Notes: generated from the letters alone by a model not told the origin. DNA of 64,000 nt from Bacillota bacterium (GCA_023393125.1 JAEWMQ010000020.1:93105-157104); one strand, 5' to 3'. Counted from the stretch's first letter, positions 16,851 to 26,426 are shown. A program made the numbers and translations.

Positions 16851-17633
16851 CAATCTTTCAATTTCCAGCCTTTGTTCTTCTATAATTCTTTCATACCTGA
16901 TTTCTTTCTCACACCACTCTTTACTAAGTGTATTAATTAGGGACGCCATTTCATCTGTACTACCTATAATACGATTAAATAAAAGTAAATTGGATTTAAG
17001 AATTTCCGGAATTTCTGTATGAGAGTATCTTAATCGATGGTCAATTTCCCCATAACCTTCCTCAAAAATGGTTCTTACTTGAATTTCTGCAATCACTCTT
17101 TGATTGGTTGGATAAAACTCCACTAGATAATGTACCGACCTATATCCTGAAGCTCTTGACCTTACTTCTATATCCAGGTTCTTGAAGACTTCTACATTGT
17201 CTCCCTCTCTTACATTGGCAGTAATCTCAATAACATTCCAGGTCCTAACGATATATTCATGAATTTCCTGCCACTGTTCCTTAAAGATATGAATAACTCT
17301 TATTCCTATTAAATCATTAATTTCATCTTTATAGTTCTCTGCTGTGAACTGAAAGTCCTCACCATACTTAAGCTTTCTATCTGCCACTTTTCTAATCACT
17401 TTTTCAATAAGTCTATCAGGTTCTTTCATTCTTGATTTAACCGTATGAATATTCTCTTGAGAACGCAGAATATTAGCAATAAAGTCACCATGATTCTGAT
17501 AAGCATCCATATGAGTAATATAATCCTCATAGATAGCAGACAAAGCAGCTATATCTATATTATTTTCTTCAATTAATTTCAAAGTATAGGGATACTTCAA
17601 TAAAAACTCATCTAGATTGAAATCTGTTATCAT
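16842..17633 (-). CDS. Small alarmone synthetase (RelA/SpoT-domain GTP pyrophosphokinase)
   Basis: 263 aa with a single RelA/SpoT nucleotidyltransferase domain and no HD hydrolase, TGS or ACT domains, so it is a small alarmone synthetase of the RelQ/YjbM type making (p)ppGpp from ATP and GTP/GDP. Family motifs are DLIGIRVIHIF, RASGYRSVHYLV (synthetase G-loop Tyr/Ser) and AEIQVRTIFEEGYGEIDH. The C-terminal tail (EEQRLEIERLKK) is a short coiled coil, which makes it longer than typical YjbM (about 211 aa). The start is ATG at 17633 with AAGGAG. It has no operon partner; the cue for its induction is not evident. Confidence 0.9.
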   Translation of the reverse strand: MITDFNLDEFLLKYPYTLKLIEENNIDIAALSAIYEDYITHMDAYQNHGDFIANILRSQENIHTVKSRMKEPDRLIEKVIRKVADRKLKYGEDFQFTAENYKDEINDLIGIRVIHIFKEQWQEIHEYIVRTWNVIEITANVREGDNVEVFKNLDIEVRSRASGYRSVHYLVEFYPTNQRVIAEIQVRTIFEEGYGEIDHRLRYSHTEIPEILKSNLLLFNRIIGSTDEMASLINTLSKEWCEKEIRYERIIEEQRLEIERLKK

Positions 17634-17779
17634 GCTTATACTCCTTATTTATCTTGTATTATGTAAGTCATCATATCTCTTCTTGTTATTTTCGTAATGG
17701 ATATACTTTTCCTCACACCTATGAATTCTATTTACTTATATTATATACCTACCAGCTTATCTTAATCAAATAGTTTTAA

Positions 17780-18460
17780 TTAATTTACCTTCTTAGTAGC
17801 AATAGGCCATCCTAGACTAATAGCCAATAGGGCTTGACCAATATAATAAGTTAAGGAATTAAAAAGATCTCCATATTGAAGTATACCTAGTCCAAATATC
17901 TTAAATAATAAAATACCATCAGAAATTAAGAATAATAAAGCCCCTAGGATTATTAATGTAACAGCCACCTTACTATCCTCATAATAACTTTTAAGAGAAA
18001 GAGCTTTCACTACCATAAATCCTATAATAAACATATAGCCTACTACCAATGGTAACATCCCCTTAAAGTCAAATTCCCCTAATAATAGAATCATCATAAA
18101 GATTATCAAAAGAACTCCAAAGCATATCAAGTCCTCTTTACTAATTCCTTTCAAACAAGAAAACCCCATAATATAACATATATGAGCCACCACAAAACAA
18201 GCTACTCCTAGCAAAAAATAAGTCTTTCCAGAAAAAGCCAAAAACACATCTCCAAATGTAGAAAATACTAGACCAGCTATGATCCAATAGTGATATACTT
18301 TATTCTCCAAGTTACTTTTACTACTCACTATTGCTGTGCCTACAAATAACAAACTCGTCAGCACCTTAAACATTCTTCTCCAAAGTACCCTCCCCATACC
18401 AGTGGATATAATGAGACCAACTAATGATAAAAGCATGATACAAAATAAAATATACTGCAT
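17780..18460 (-). CDS. YhhN-family integral membrane protein (lysoplasmalogenase-like)
   Basis: About 226 aa with seven to eight membrane helices. The YhhN/TMEM86 signatures are readable: KVLTSLLFVG, GLVFSTFGDVFL, CFVVAHICYI, LLFLISDGIL and TYYIGQALLA. Family members in animals hydrolyse the vinyl ether of lysoplasmalogens. Plasmalogens occur in anaerobic Clostridia, so a lipid-related role is plausible but unproven. I prefer ATG at 18460, 6 nt from GGGGG, over ATG at 18466 which directly abuts it. Single-gene unit. Confidence 0.8.
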   Translation of the reverse strand: MQYILFCIMLLSLVGLIISTGMGRVLWRRMFKVLTSLLFVGTAIVSSKSNLENKVYHYWIIAGLVFSTFGDVFLAFSGKTYFLLGVACFVVAHICYIMGFSCLKGISKEDLICFGVLLIIFMMILLLGEFDFKGMLPLVVGYMFIIGFMVVKALSLKSYYEDSKVAVTLIILGALLFLISDGILLFKIFGLGILQYGDLFNSLTYYIGQALLAISLGWPIATKKVN

Positions 18461-18612
18461 AAACATCCCCCATTTGATAATGAAATACTTCCCTCTAACC
18501 TAGTAGTTCTATATCCATTACTATGCATGCTATCTAGGTTTCATTCAACTAGATACCTACATCCAACATTTTGTATTCCGCATAAAGCAGCATTAAACCA
18601 TTTTATCTACCA

Positions 18613-18646
18613 TAAAAAAGCACCTAGATTTTTACCTAAGTGCTTT
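18613..18646 (-). terminator. Terminator after the Gfo/Idh/MocA gene
   Basis: On the minus strand AAGCACTTAG and CTAGGTGCTT form a stem with one mismatch, followed by TTTTTT, about 35 nt beyond the stop codon. Confidence 0.7.
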
Positions 18647-18678
18647 GATTCCCTCTTCTATAGGGTGTTCAACTCTTT

Positions 18679-19653
18679 TTACTTTTGTTCTTGTGGGTAA
18701 CAAACGCCCCATTCTTTTCTAAGTTGATCCATAATTTCTAATACACGTAAAGTCTCTGCATGAGGCATTTCTTCACATTCTAGTTTACCTTCTTTAATAG
18801 CTTTAATACACGCTCTTACCTCATATTCATAACCCGAAATTTGATTTGGCATCATAAAGTTTTGAATTTCTATTCTTTCATTAGAAAAAACACGAATACG
18901 CTCACAGTTATTAATGTTTTCCACTATCATATACCCTTTATCTCCAGAAATAACCCCTTCTCGATTGGTCAAAGCTAACGTTGTACTATTTAAAATAGCC
19001 ATTTTGCCATCCTTGTATTTAAAGGTAATACTGTTTTGTAAATCAACACCAGTACTTGATAAAGTTGTCGCTGTAGTCATACTTTCTATCTCATCACCAA
19101 AGGCCATTAGAGCAAAGTTAATAGGGTAAATACCAATATCTAATAAAGCACCACCTGCTAAGCTTGGTTCAATAATCCTTGGTTTATGTGCAATGACATA
19201 GCCCAAATTAGCAGTAAGTGTATGTGGCGTTCCAATGATGCCACTAGCCAATACTTCATTAATACGTTCCCTAGAGGGCATATATCTGGTCCAAATAGCT
19301 TCTGCTAGGAGTAGTTTCTTTTCTCTAGCTAGGTTTATCAGTGCCTTGGCTTCTTTTGCGTTAATTGTAAAAGCCTTCTCACATAGTACATGCTTTCCAT
19401 GTTCTAAACAAAGCTTAGCATGTTCATAATGATGTGAGTGTGGTGTAGCAATATAAACAAGTTCTACCTCTTGATCTTGTACCATTTCTTCATAGGAACC
19501 ATAAGCTTTCTGAAAACCATATTCCTCAGCAAATTCTTTGGCACGTGTATAATCTCTAGCTGCTATAGCGTAGCAATTGACCTCTTCCATCTGTTTCATT
19601 GTTTTAGCCATAACACTAGCAATCTTTCCTGCTCCTAAAATAGCAATCTTCAT
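18679..19653 (-). CDS. Gfo/Idh/MocA-family oxidoreductase
   Basis: 324 aa NAD(P)-dependent sugar or cyclitol dehydrogenase-like enzyme. The N-terminal Rossmann motif is AILGAGKIA. The conserved cofactor/active-site motif reads CEKAFT in place of the usual CEKP, and IDIGIYP-type LLDIGIYPINFAL carries the family Asp/Tyr region. The start is ATG at 19653 with GAGGGA upstream. It is monocistronic between terminators. The substrate cannot be deduced; the family includes trans-1,2-dihydrobenzene-1,2-diol dehydrogenase-like and glucose-fructose oxidoreductase-like members, which this one resembles in overall layout. Confidence 0.85.
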   Translation of the reverse strand: MKIAILGAGKIASVMAKTMKQMEEVNCYAIAARDYTRAKEFAEEYGFQKAYGSYEEMVQDQEVELVYIATPHSHHYEHAKLCLEHGKHVLCEKAFTINAKEAKALINLAREKKLLLAEAIWTRYMPSRERINEVLASGIIGTPHTLTANLGYVIAHKPRIIEPSLAGGALLDIGIYPINFALMAFGDEIESMTTATTLSSTGVDLQNSITFKYKDGKMAILNSTTLALTNREGVISGDKGYMIVENINNCERIRVFSNERIEIQNFMMPNQISGYEYEVRACIKAIKEGKLECEEMPHAETLRVLEIMDQLRKEWGVCYPQEQK

Positions 19654-19776
19654 CTTGTTCCCTCTTTTCCATGTCTTTTTATTACTGTTCGGGACATCAC
19701 CCTATGTTTTTACTATATCTTTTTTTCGTCTATTAAACAATATCTTAGTACTCATCTTTCTTTTCTTAACCCCAAA

Positions 19777-19805
19777 GAGGCGGTAGATTAAAAATCCACC
19801 GCCTC
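19777..19805 (-). terminator. Terminator overlapping the end of the membrane-anchored protein gene
   Basis: A stem GAGGCGGTGGATT / AATCTACCGCCTC (minus strand, one G-U) spans the stop codon at 19788-19790 and is followed by TTT. Confidence 0.55.
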
Positions 19806-20648
19806 CTCTTTTCCATCAGGAAACAGAAGCTTTATTTGCATTTGCTCCCCCTGCTTTTCTAGTTTTAGGACTCCTTGTTTACTATAATGTCCTGTACTTG
19901 TGGTTAGGTACTCAAAGCCGAAATTCAGCCATTTATACAGAGATACTTGATAAGTACCGGACTGTGTTTTTTCTAAAACAGCAACTTCATCAGCACCATC
20001 TCCTGTTAAATCAACGAATACTAAATCCATTAATTCATTATGAGATAAATAAGACCCCGTCCATTTACGTTCTATAAACTTGCCATTCCATGAAAAGAAA
20101 AAGGGCCTATTGATAACATTTTTATAGTATTTAGTATCTTTATAAACCCCTACAAATAAGTTACTATACGCTCCTCCCTTTTCTAATTTACCCGCCCTTA
20201 AACTAAAAGGATGTACACTACTTATATCATTCTTGTACATTAATGTTGCTTCTAATTCTCCACTTTGAACATCTAATACATAAAACTGCAACTCTTTTCC
20301 AAAGTGCCTTCCCTCTACCGGAGATGGATCCTGATCTAATGTTAATACTAAGAGCTCTTCTTTCTCATCCTGGTTAAGATCATAATAGGTCATATCTAAT
20401 ATCGCTTCTTCTAAAAAAAGGCTTAATCCTTTAGTACTAGGTCTTTCTATGTATAAATGTTGATTTTTTAATATCAGCGTATATATTTTATTGTTTAGGT
20501 GAATTTCTTTTATCTGCACGATATCTTTTAAATTTTCTCTTCCTATAGCAAGACTAACACTTACTACTAACGTTACTCCTATCCCTAATAAGCTAACAAT
20601 AATCCTTTTTTTACTTAGTTGCCTTTTCTGATTTAGCTTAATAAACAT
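19788..20648 (-). CDS. Membrane-anchored protein with FG-GAP-like Asp motifs, unknown function
   Basis: About 286 aa from ATG at 20648, which overlaps the last 11 nt of the upstream DUF3160 gene. A basic N-terminus (KLNQKRQLSKKR) precedes one membrane helix (IIVSLLGIGVTLVVSVSLA), so the rest is probably extracytoplasmic. Two Asp-rich loops, YDLNQDEKEEL and VDLTGDGADEVAV, match the calcium-binding loop pattern of VCBS/FG-GAP beta-propeller repeats. An upstream in-frame ATG at 20696 lies deeper in the neighbour and has no RBS, so translational coupling is favoured. Gene overlap with the DUF3160 lipoprotein suggests the two act together on the cell surface. Confidence 0.7.
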   Translation of the reverse strand: MFIKLNQKRQLSKKRIIVSLLGIGVTLVVSVSLAIGRENLKDIVQIKEIHLNNKIYTLILKNQHLYIERPSTKGLSLFLEEAILDMTYYDLNQDEKEELLVLTLDQDPSPVEGRHFGKELQFYVLDVQSGELEATLMYKNDISSVHPFSLRAGKLEKGGAYSNLFVGVYKDTKYYKNVINRPFFFSWNGKFIERKWTGSYLSHNELMDLVFVDLTGDGADEVAVLEKTQSGTYQVSLYKWLNFGFEYLTTSTGHYSKQGVLKLEKQGEQMQIKLLFPDGKEEAVDF

Positions 20649-22977
20649 AGTTACCGTCTGGCCCTGGCGTTGGATTATTAGGAAGCATGGCATCATCCCA
20701 AATCACTTCTACACTCGTAGTTGTTACCTTATTAGACTCCGTAGATATAAAAGATTTTGTCCATTTAGGTACTAAATCTTTTAGTCCTTCTGTTGGAGTC
20801 GTCGCTGTAATATTTTCAAAGCCGTATACTTCATTAATGCTTTTTTCAATCCCTAATAACTTATGCCACTCTTCATCTGTGAGTCTTGTATCTGATAGGA
20901 ATTCATAATAGCTAAAGGTTGCCCCTTGGGCTAGAAAGAGCTTTCCTTTATAAGGACAAATAACATAAATTTCATAAGGCAAACCTGAACCTAATTCTAA
21001 GTAATTTTGGGTATCTATAATAGTCGCTACGTCTGAAATCACTGCAGATGTATAAGTTTCACTAGTCGTTGCATCAATAGACATATTTATACTAGCTAGC
21101 TGAGTGCTTACTGAATCCACCATCCCCCCAAAGGAACTTAAATGTTCATATTCTTCAGCTGTAAAACTTTGATTGGTTAATTCTTTTTGAGAGCAACTCA
21201 AAATAATTTTTAAGTACTCCTGAATACGTTCAAGAACTTCTTTTGCATCCTCTCTTAAAAGATTTCTAGAGGAAAGACTTGTCATTGTATTTTCAGTTAG
21301 ACTTAAAAGCTTAGCATATACTTCTATCTGAGGCTCTACATAAATATAAGGCATATTCTCTGGTGGCCCACCCATTTCTGCTACAGGCTGCTTTGAATAG
21401 AGGACTGTATCATGCTTTAATTCAGCATAACTTCCTAAAGCAGTATGAATACTCTTATCAGTCCAAGCCTCATTTTTCATAAAGTTTGGCATCCCCTCTA
21501 CCTCTTCAAAAGATTTTGTAGCAGAGGAAATGGTACCTACCCATCCTGAGTATAAATTAGCTGTCCAATCTTTATTAGAAAGTGCCTTGCATTTATCTTG
21601 TAACTTATCTAAAGTAGGTAAATAATTCTCCCACTTTTCATTAGGCTTGTAGTATTCTAATAGTAATTCTTTTGAACGCTCACTTCCTAATACAGCAGTT
21701 ACATCTAGCCCTGAAGGAACCGGCCTAAAAATGGGTTCCATTAGATTTTGCATAATATCTGCATCAATGGTATAACGTTGCCCCATGACTCTGAACTGCA
21801 CACCTGTAGGCACTCCTTCTGTTAATACTAATTTATTTTGAATCTCTGGTGCCCTTAAGGCTCTTATTTCTTTTTCTAATGCTACTTCCTTTCCTTTTTC
21901 CATAAAGCTTAAGAGCCCGATTTTTTCTCCATACATCTTTCTTATAACTGGTGTCATATCATATAAGGTCAAATCATCAGCTGCCCCTACATAAATAGAA
22001 GTTGCCGTGTAAATACGATCCCAACTAGCTACAGCTTCTTTGGAATTAGAAATCAGTAAGCTCATCATTAAGGAAAGCTGAGTATTTTCTAAGTTAAAGT
22101 GATTAGTACTATCAATCATCTCAAAGCCTACTTGTCCGTACCACATCATAGTTTTAAAATAATGTGTTAATCTTTCTGTATTCGTATAATGACCTCTTAC
22201 AGTATACTGGGTATAATCTTGCTTCTTCCCTATAATAGGAGAGACAGCTAATCCTTTAGCTGCATTTATTAAATTTACTTCTTCATCTACAAGGCTTTGT
22301 ACTTCACTTGGAAGTTTCGTATTTTCTCCTAAAAGCTTCTCGGCTACTCCATAATACGCTGTAATCTTCATAAGCTGTTTTTGAATACTAGCATACTCTG
22401 GATTTTCATAAGCTGCTAGACTTGCTTTAAGCATAATCTCAGTAAAGTTATTAAGTTCCTCATTAAGCTCAGATGATTCTAATCCTTTTAAGCTTTCATT
22501 ATAGAAAATATGATATAAATTAAGGACTGCATCAGTAGTGATAAAAAGTGGCGTATTGGTATACTGACCACCTTCATAGACTTGATGCAATTTTAAATAA
22601 GGATATTCAGCCCTAGGCTGCATCACCACAAAGCCATTTTCTTTAAGCATTTGTAACTGATTAGAAGTAAAGCCTTCAAATTGGTCAAAGTTAATAACAT
22701 TAGAAAAATCATCTGCCAACGGTACTTGATCTACCTGTGGTGTATAAGTAATGTCTTTATAACCATAATCTGATATGTACTTTTCTGGTAAAGTTGAAAG
22801 CTGCATGATTGATCCTGAACTTACTTCATTTACATTTAAAACCTCATTTTGATCCGTAGCAGTATTAACCATTTCGGAAAATGTCTGAGTTTCCTCTTGT
22901 TTACAGCCTACTAGCGATAAGAGCTGAGCACTTATTAATCCTACAACTCCTATCCGCAAAAGCCAACACCTCTTCAT
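20638..22977 (-). CDS. DUF3160-family lipoprotein
   Basis: 779 aa with a lipoprotein signal (basic MKRCWLLRIG, hydrophobic core, lipobox LVGC at residue 25). The mature protein is the large DUF3160 domain of unknown function, recognisable by motifs such as PLFITTDAVLNLYHIFY, YLELGSGLPYEIYVI and a helix-rich middle. It ends near a Pro/Gly-rich tail. The start is ATG at 22977 with GAGGGGG upstream. The stop overlaps the start of the membrane-anchored FG-GAP-like gene. Surface location is well supported; biochemical function is not known for the family. Confidence 0.85.
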   Translation of the reverse strand: MKRCWLLRIGVVGLISAQLLSLVGCKQEETQTFSEMVNTATDQNEVLNVNEVSSGSIMQLSTLPEKYISDYGYKDITYTPQVDQVPLADDFSNVINFDQFEGFTSNQLQMLKENGFVVMQPRAEYPYLKLHQVYEGGQYTNTPLFITTDAVLNLYHIFYNESLKGLESSELNEELNNFTEIMLKASLAAYENPEYASIQKQLMKITAYYGVAEKLLGENTKLPSEVQSLVDEEVNLINAAKGLAVSPIIGKKQDYTQYTVRGHYTNTERLTHYFKTMMWYGQVGFEMIDSTNHFNLENTQLSLMMSLLISNSKEAVASWDRIYTATSIYVGAADDLTLYDMTPVIRKMYGEKIGLLSFMEKGKEVALEKEIRALRAPEIQNKLVLTEGVPTGVQFRVMGQRYTIDADIMQNLMEPIFRPVPSGLDVTAVLGSERSKELLLEYYKPNEKWENYLPTLDKLQDKCKALSNKDWTANLYSGWVGTISSATKSFEEVEGMPNFMKNEAWTDKSIHTALGSYAELKHDTVLYSKQPVAEMGGPPENMPYIYVEPQIEVYAKLLSLTENTMTSLSSRNLLREDAKEVLERIQEYLKIILSCSQKELTNQSFTAEEYEHLSSFGGMVDSVSTQLASINMSIDATTSETYTSAVISDVATIIDTQNYLELGSGLPYEIYVICPYKGKLFLAQGATFSYYEFLSDTRLTDEEWHKLLGIEKSINEVYGFENITATTPTEGLKDLVPKWTKSFISTESNKVTTTSVEVIWDDAMLPNNPTPGPDGNYVY

Positions 22978-23097
22978 TAAAATACCCCCTCATATAAATA
23001 CATGATAATTGATTATAACAAATTTTCTAATAATTTGTGTTAATATTTTATTACATTTATGCGAGAAATAATTCATAATATTAAAATATAAATTGAT

Positions 23098-23211
23098 TTA
23101 TCCTAATCTCATTTCTACCCAGTTTTCTGTTACATGCCTCATATACTTCCACCCATTAGCTTCTAGCCATTCCATGGATACTTTATTTAAATCCCATTGC
23201 ACGATAATCAT
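23098..23211 (-). CDS. 37-residue small protein, unknown
   Basis: A short frame encoding a Trp-rich peptide (MIIVQWDLNKVSMEWLEANG...MRLG) begins at ATG 23211, 6 nt after GAGGTG. Its composition (four Trp, balanced charge) looks protein-like rather than random. The frame stays open upstream to 23275 (residues include KKKSGYPLDEVKK), so a longer product from a TTG start, or a remnant of a longer gene, is possible. It lies in the 428-nt gap between the DUF3160 operon and the P-type ATPase, which otherwise holds only AT-rich DNA and a terminator. Confidence 0.5.
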   Translation of the reverse strand: MIIVQWDLNKVSMEWLEANGWKYMRHVTENWVEMRLG

Positions 23212-23297
23212 CTTTTTCACCTCGTCAAGAGGATATCCACTTTTCTTTTTTCTATACAAAACCAAATAACGAAATCATGCTATCCATTTACACAAAT

Positions 23298-23345
23298 AAA
23301 CCCCATGAATAACTAGATTAATCATTCTAGTTATTCATGGGGTTT
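23298..23345. terminator. Bidirectional terminator after the P-type ATPase
   Basis: A perfect 20-bp stem (AAACCCCATGAATAACTAGA and its complement) with an 8-nt loop, 60 nt beyond the ATPase stop codon. Confidence 0.8.
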
Positions 23346-23405
23346 ATATTTGTAGAGAACTTTTATGCTTCATGCATCAGTTCTTTTTTATTCCTATTAC
23401 AATTA

Positions 23406-26174
23406 TTATGCGTTTACTTTAGCCGTTTGTTTATCTTTTTTATCTGAAGCAAAAGCTCTAATAATTGCTTTACCTATTTCATTAATAACAATAATAAGCG
23501 CTGCTGTTAAAACAATCTTTACCCACATTGTAACACTTAATGGCACAGCGTTAAAGAAGTCTGTAAAGATTTGTGTAAAGAGGATTTGTGCCACTGCTGT
23601 AATACCAATTACTTTTAATGCAATTGTATTAGCAAAGAAATGAGGAATGATACTTCCTGAACCAATTTCTCTACAGTTAAAGGCATTAAATAGGGCAAAG
23701 AATGCAAAGAGACCAAATAACACAGTACCCATTTCTTCCGCTGTTGCACCTAATGGATTAAAGATCATTTGACCCAAGATGAAAGCAGAAACAATAACAG
23801 CATTAGTCAAAATAGACTTAAGCATTGTTTTAGTAATAATACTACTCTTTCTATTTACTGGCTTTCTACTAAGCACAGAACGTCTTACTGGTTCTAAGCC
23901 TAAAGCTAATGCAGGAGGACCATCCATGATAATATTTACCCATAAGAGCTGAATCGTTGTAAATGGCATTTCCTGACCTAAAAGCTGAGACACAACAGCA
24001 ATAAGGAAAGCTACTACGTTTACTGTAAGTTGGAACTGGATAAAACGTTGGAAGTTTTCATAAATACCACGTCCCCATTGTATACCTCTTACAATCGTAC
24101 TAAAGCTATCATCTGTTAAAATAATATCTGCAGCATTTTTACTTACTTCAGTACCTGCTATACCCATAGCAATACCTACATCAGCTTTATGAAGGGCTGG
24201 TGCATCGTTAATACCATCACCTGTTACCCCAACTACTTCTCCATTTTCTTGAAGCGCTGTTACAATTCTCATTTTAGTATCTGGCTTAGAACGTGCCACG
24301 ATATTAATATTTTTGATTTCTTCACGTAATTCTTCATCTGTTAAAGTATCGATGTAAGAAGATTCTACAGCAATTTTACCACCTTCTAAAAGGCCGAGCT
24401 CTGCTCCAATTGCTTTTGCTGTATTAATGTTATCTCCTGTAAGCATTTTAGTTGTAATACCAGCTTTTGCTGCTGTCTTAACTGCTTCAATAACATCTTC
24501 TCTTAGTGGATCGCGAATACCTACAAAGGCATTAAAGATTAATTGATCTTCTAACAACTTAGGTTCATTAATAGTACCATCTGCTGCAATCCCTGTACTT
24601 ACTTCTTCATCTGATAAATATTTATAAGCAAAGCCTAGTGCACGCATAGCTTTAACTTGTAATTTTTCAATTTCAGCTAATATTGATTTTTTCTTTTCCT
24701 CTGTAAGTGGTACAATCTCTTCTCCTTCTTGAACAAAAGTACAAGAATCAAGAAGGACCTCTGGTGCACCTTTTACAAGCACTGCATTTTTGTCTTCGTG
24801 CTTAATAATAGTTGACATACGTTTAAGCTTAGAATCAAAAGGAATTTGTGAATAGATATGTGCATTTTTTCTTTCTTCACGATAATCTCTATTACGGTAG
24901 TATAAAAGAAGCGCACATTCTGTGGCACTACCTAAGTATTTAAATTCTGTACCATCTTGCTCTATATCAGCTGTTCCATTTAATAAGCAGTTAAGGTCAA
25001 ACATACATGTTGTTCCTTTTGGAGATTGCACTACATAATCACCAGCCACATAAACTGTATCTACTGTCATACGATTTTGTGTAAGTGTACCTGTCTTATC
25101 TGAACAAATAACTGAGATAGAACCAATTGTTTCACAAGCTTCTTTTTTAGTAACTAAAGCATTTATCTTAGCCATTTTTTGCATAGTAATAGCAAGTGTC
25201 ATATTAATCATAGTTGGTAAACCTTCTGGTACAGCAGCTACAATTAAAGCTATACAAACAACGAAGGCAGTCTTAATACCATCTATTGAACTTAAGAAAC
25301 CTGTAACACTTGAAGTATCAGGGTGAACTGCACCTTCCATAATCATTTTTACTGTCATGTAAATGAAAAGTAAACCAGCAATAGCACTTGATGCTTTAGA
25401 AATTGTTGTTCCTAAATGACCAAGTTTAATTTGAAGAGGTGTTTCTCCTGCATCTTCATTAAGGTTTTGTGCAATGCGTCCCATTTCAGTATCATCACCG
25501 ATAGAAGTTACAACAAAGCTACCTGTACCTTGTGCTACGAAAGTACCACCAAATACCATGTTTCTTTGTTTAGCTGGTACTGGATCTTGAATAATTGTTT
25601 CACCTTTATTATTGAGGATACTTTCAAGTTCTACTACCAGGTCTGCTTTTTTACCAACATCATCTGCTTCACCTGTTAACATATCTTCTCTTACTTTTAA
25701 GTTAACATTTTCAATCACACGACCATCCGCAGGAATCATATCTCCTGTTGAAATATGAACAATATCTCCTGGTACAATATCAGATTTTAAAATAGTGGTG
25801 ATTTTTCCATCTCTAACTACTTTTACTTGGATGTCCTCAGTTAATTTAGAAAGAGCTTTAGCTGCTTTTTTAGATTTACCTTCTGTTACAATACCAATTG
25901 TAATACCTAATGCTACAGCTACTACAATCCCGATAGCATCTGGAATCTCTCCTACAAGGGCACTTACTGCTGCTGCAATAAGTAAGATAATAATCATAGG
26001 TTCTGATAACCCATCTTTGATATTATCCCATAATGTTTCTTCTTGGCCTGGGGTGAATTCATTCTTTCCATATTTCTCTTGACGCGTCCTAGCTTCCCCA
26101 CTGGAAAGCCCGCACCCCGAGTCTACCTTGAGCTCTTCTAGTACTTTTTCTGACGGTTCATTGAAGTATTTCAT
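23406..26174 (-). CDS. Cation-transporting P-type ATPase (Ca2+/Mn2+ type)
   Basis: 922 aa P2-type ATPase with ten predicted membrane helices. Landmarks are TGEA (actuator loop, about 171), PEGLP (ion-binding M4, 317-321), DKTGTLTQ with phosphorylated Asp 360, KGAPE (nucleotide site), MLTGDN and VTGDGINDAP (P-domain). M6-region GLFAFFALFNAFNCRE is typical of PMCA/PMR1-like pumps that export Ca2+ or Mn2+. The start is ATG at 26174, though AAAGGAG is a longish 13 nt upstream. The yybP-ykoY riboswitch in its leader responds to Mn2+, so manganese efflux is the most likely physiological role here. It is a single-gene unit. Confidence 0.93.
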   Translation of the reverse strand: MKYFNEPSEKVLEELKVDSGCGLSSGEARTRQEKYGKNEFTPGQEETLWDNIKDGLSEPMIIILLIAAAVSALVGEIPDAIGIVVAVALGITIGIVTEGKSKKAAKALSKLTEDIQVKVVRDGKITTILKSDIVPGDIVHISTGDMIPADGRVIENVNLKVREDMLTGEADDVGKKADLVVELESILNNKGETIIQDPVPAKQRNMVFGGTFVAQGTGSFVVTSIGDDTEMGRIAQNLNEDAGETPLQIKLGHLGTTISKASSAIAGLLFIYMTVKMIMEGAVHPDTSSVTGFLSSIDGIKTAFVVCIALIVAAVPEGLPTMINMTLAITMQKMAKINALVTKKEACETIGSISVICSDKTGTLTQNRMTVDTVYVAGDYVVQSPKGTTCMFDLNCLLNGTADIEQDGTEFKYLGSATECALLLYYRNRDYREERKNAHIYSQIPFDSKLKRMSTIIKHEDKNAVLVKGAPEVLLDSCTFVQEGEEIVPLTEEKKKSILAEIEKLQVKAMRALGFAYKYLSDEEVSTGIAADGTINEPKLLEDQLIFNAFVGIRDPLREDVIEAVKTAAKAGITTKMLTGDNINTAKAIGAELGLLEGGKIAVESSYIDTLTDEELREEIKNINIVARSKPDTKMRIVTALQENGEVVGVTGDGINDAPALHKADVGIAMGIAGTEVSKNAADIILTDDSFSTIVRGIQWGRGIYENFQRFIQFQLTVNVVAFLIAVVSQLLGQEMPFTTIQLLWVNIIMDGPPALALGLEPVRRSVLSRKPVNRKSSIITKTMLKSILTNAVIVSAFILGQMIFNPLGATAEEMGTVLFGLFAFFALFNAFNCREIGSGSIIPHFFANTIALKVIGITAVAQILFTQIFTDFFNAVPLSVTMWVKIVLTAALIIVINEIGKAIIRAFASDKKDKQTAKVNA

Positions 26175-26255
26175 TTGTTCACGCTCACTCCTTTTGATAG
26201 TTTTGAATTATTATTTATTTCATTATTTATAGCTTATTCATGTAAAGTTATAATG

Positions 26256-26374
26256 AAAAATGGCGAGCCTTATACACTTTTTTGAAGTATATAAGTCTCG
26301 CCATTCAAGATTAAACCAGAATAAAATTCATGATGTTGATTTAATCACACTTTTAGTGCCGACTACTCCCTTAT
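26256..26374 (-). promoter_or_regulatory. yybP-ykoY (Mn2+) riboswitch with intrinsic terminator
   Basis: On the minus strand the aptamer starts ATAAG-GGAGTAG (26374-26363) and ends GCGAGA-CTTAT (26301-26291), the paired P1 strands and the two conserved Mn-binding loops of the yybP-ykoY class. Internal helices CACT/AGTG and GATTAAA/TTTAATC are also present. The 3' aptamer strand is reused in a terminator hairpin: AATGGCGAG (26305-26297) pairs with CTCGCCATT (26267-26259), together with CTTATA/TATAAG, followed by a T run. Ligand binding should therefore prevent termination and switch the ATPase gene on. Assignment is by motif reading, not by covariance search. Confidence 0.85.
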
Positions 26375-26397
26375 GGAATACGCTATAAATTTTCTTT

Positions 26398-26426
26398 ATT
26401 ATAGCATCTGTCCCATCTAATTGCAA
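26398..26426 (-). promoter_or_regulatory. Promoter of the riboswitch-ATPase transcript
   Basis: TTGCAA (26426-26421), a 17-nt spacer and a perfect TATAAT (26403-26398), about 24 nt before the riboswitch P1 strand. Confidence 0.65.
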
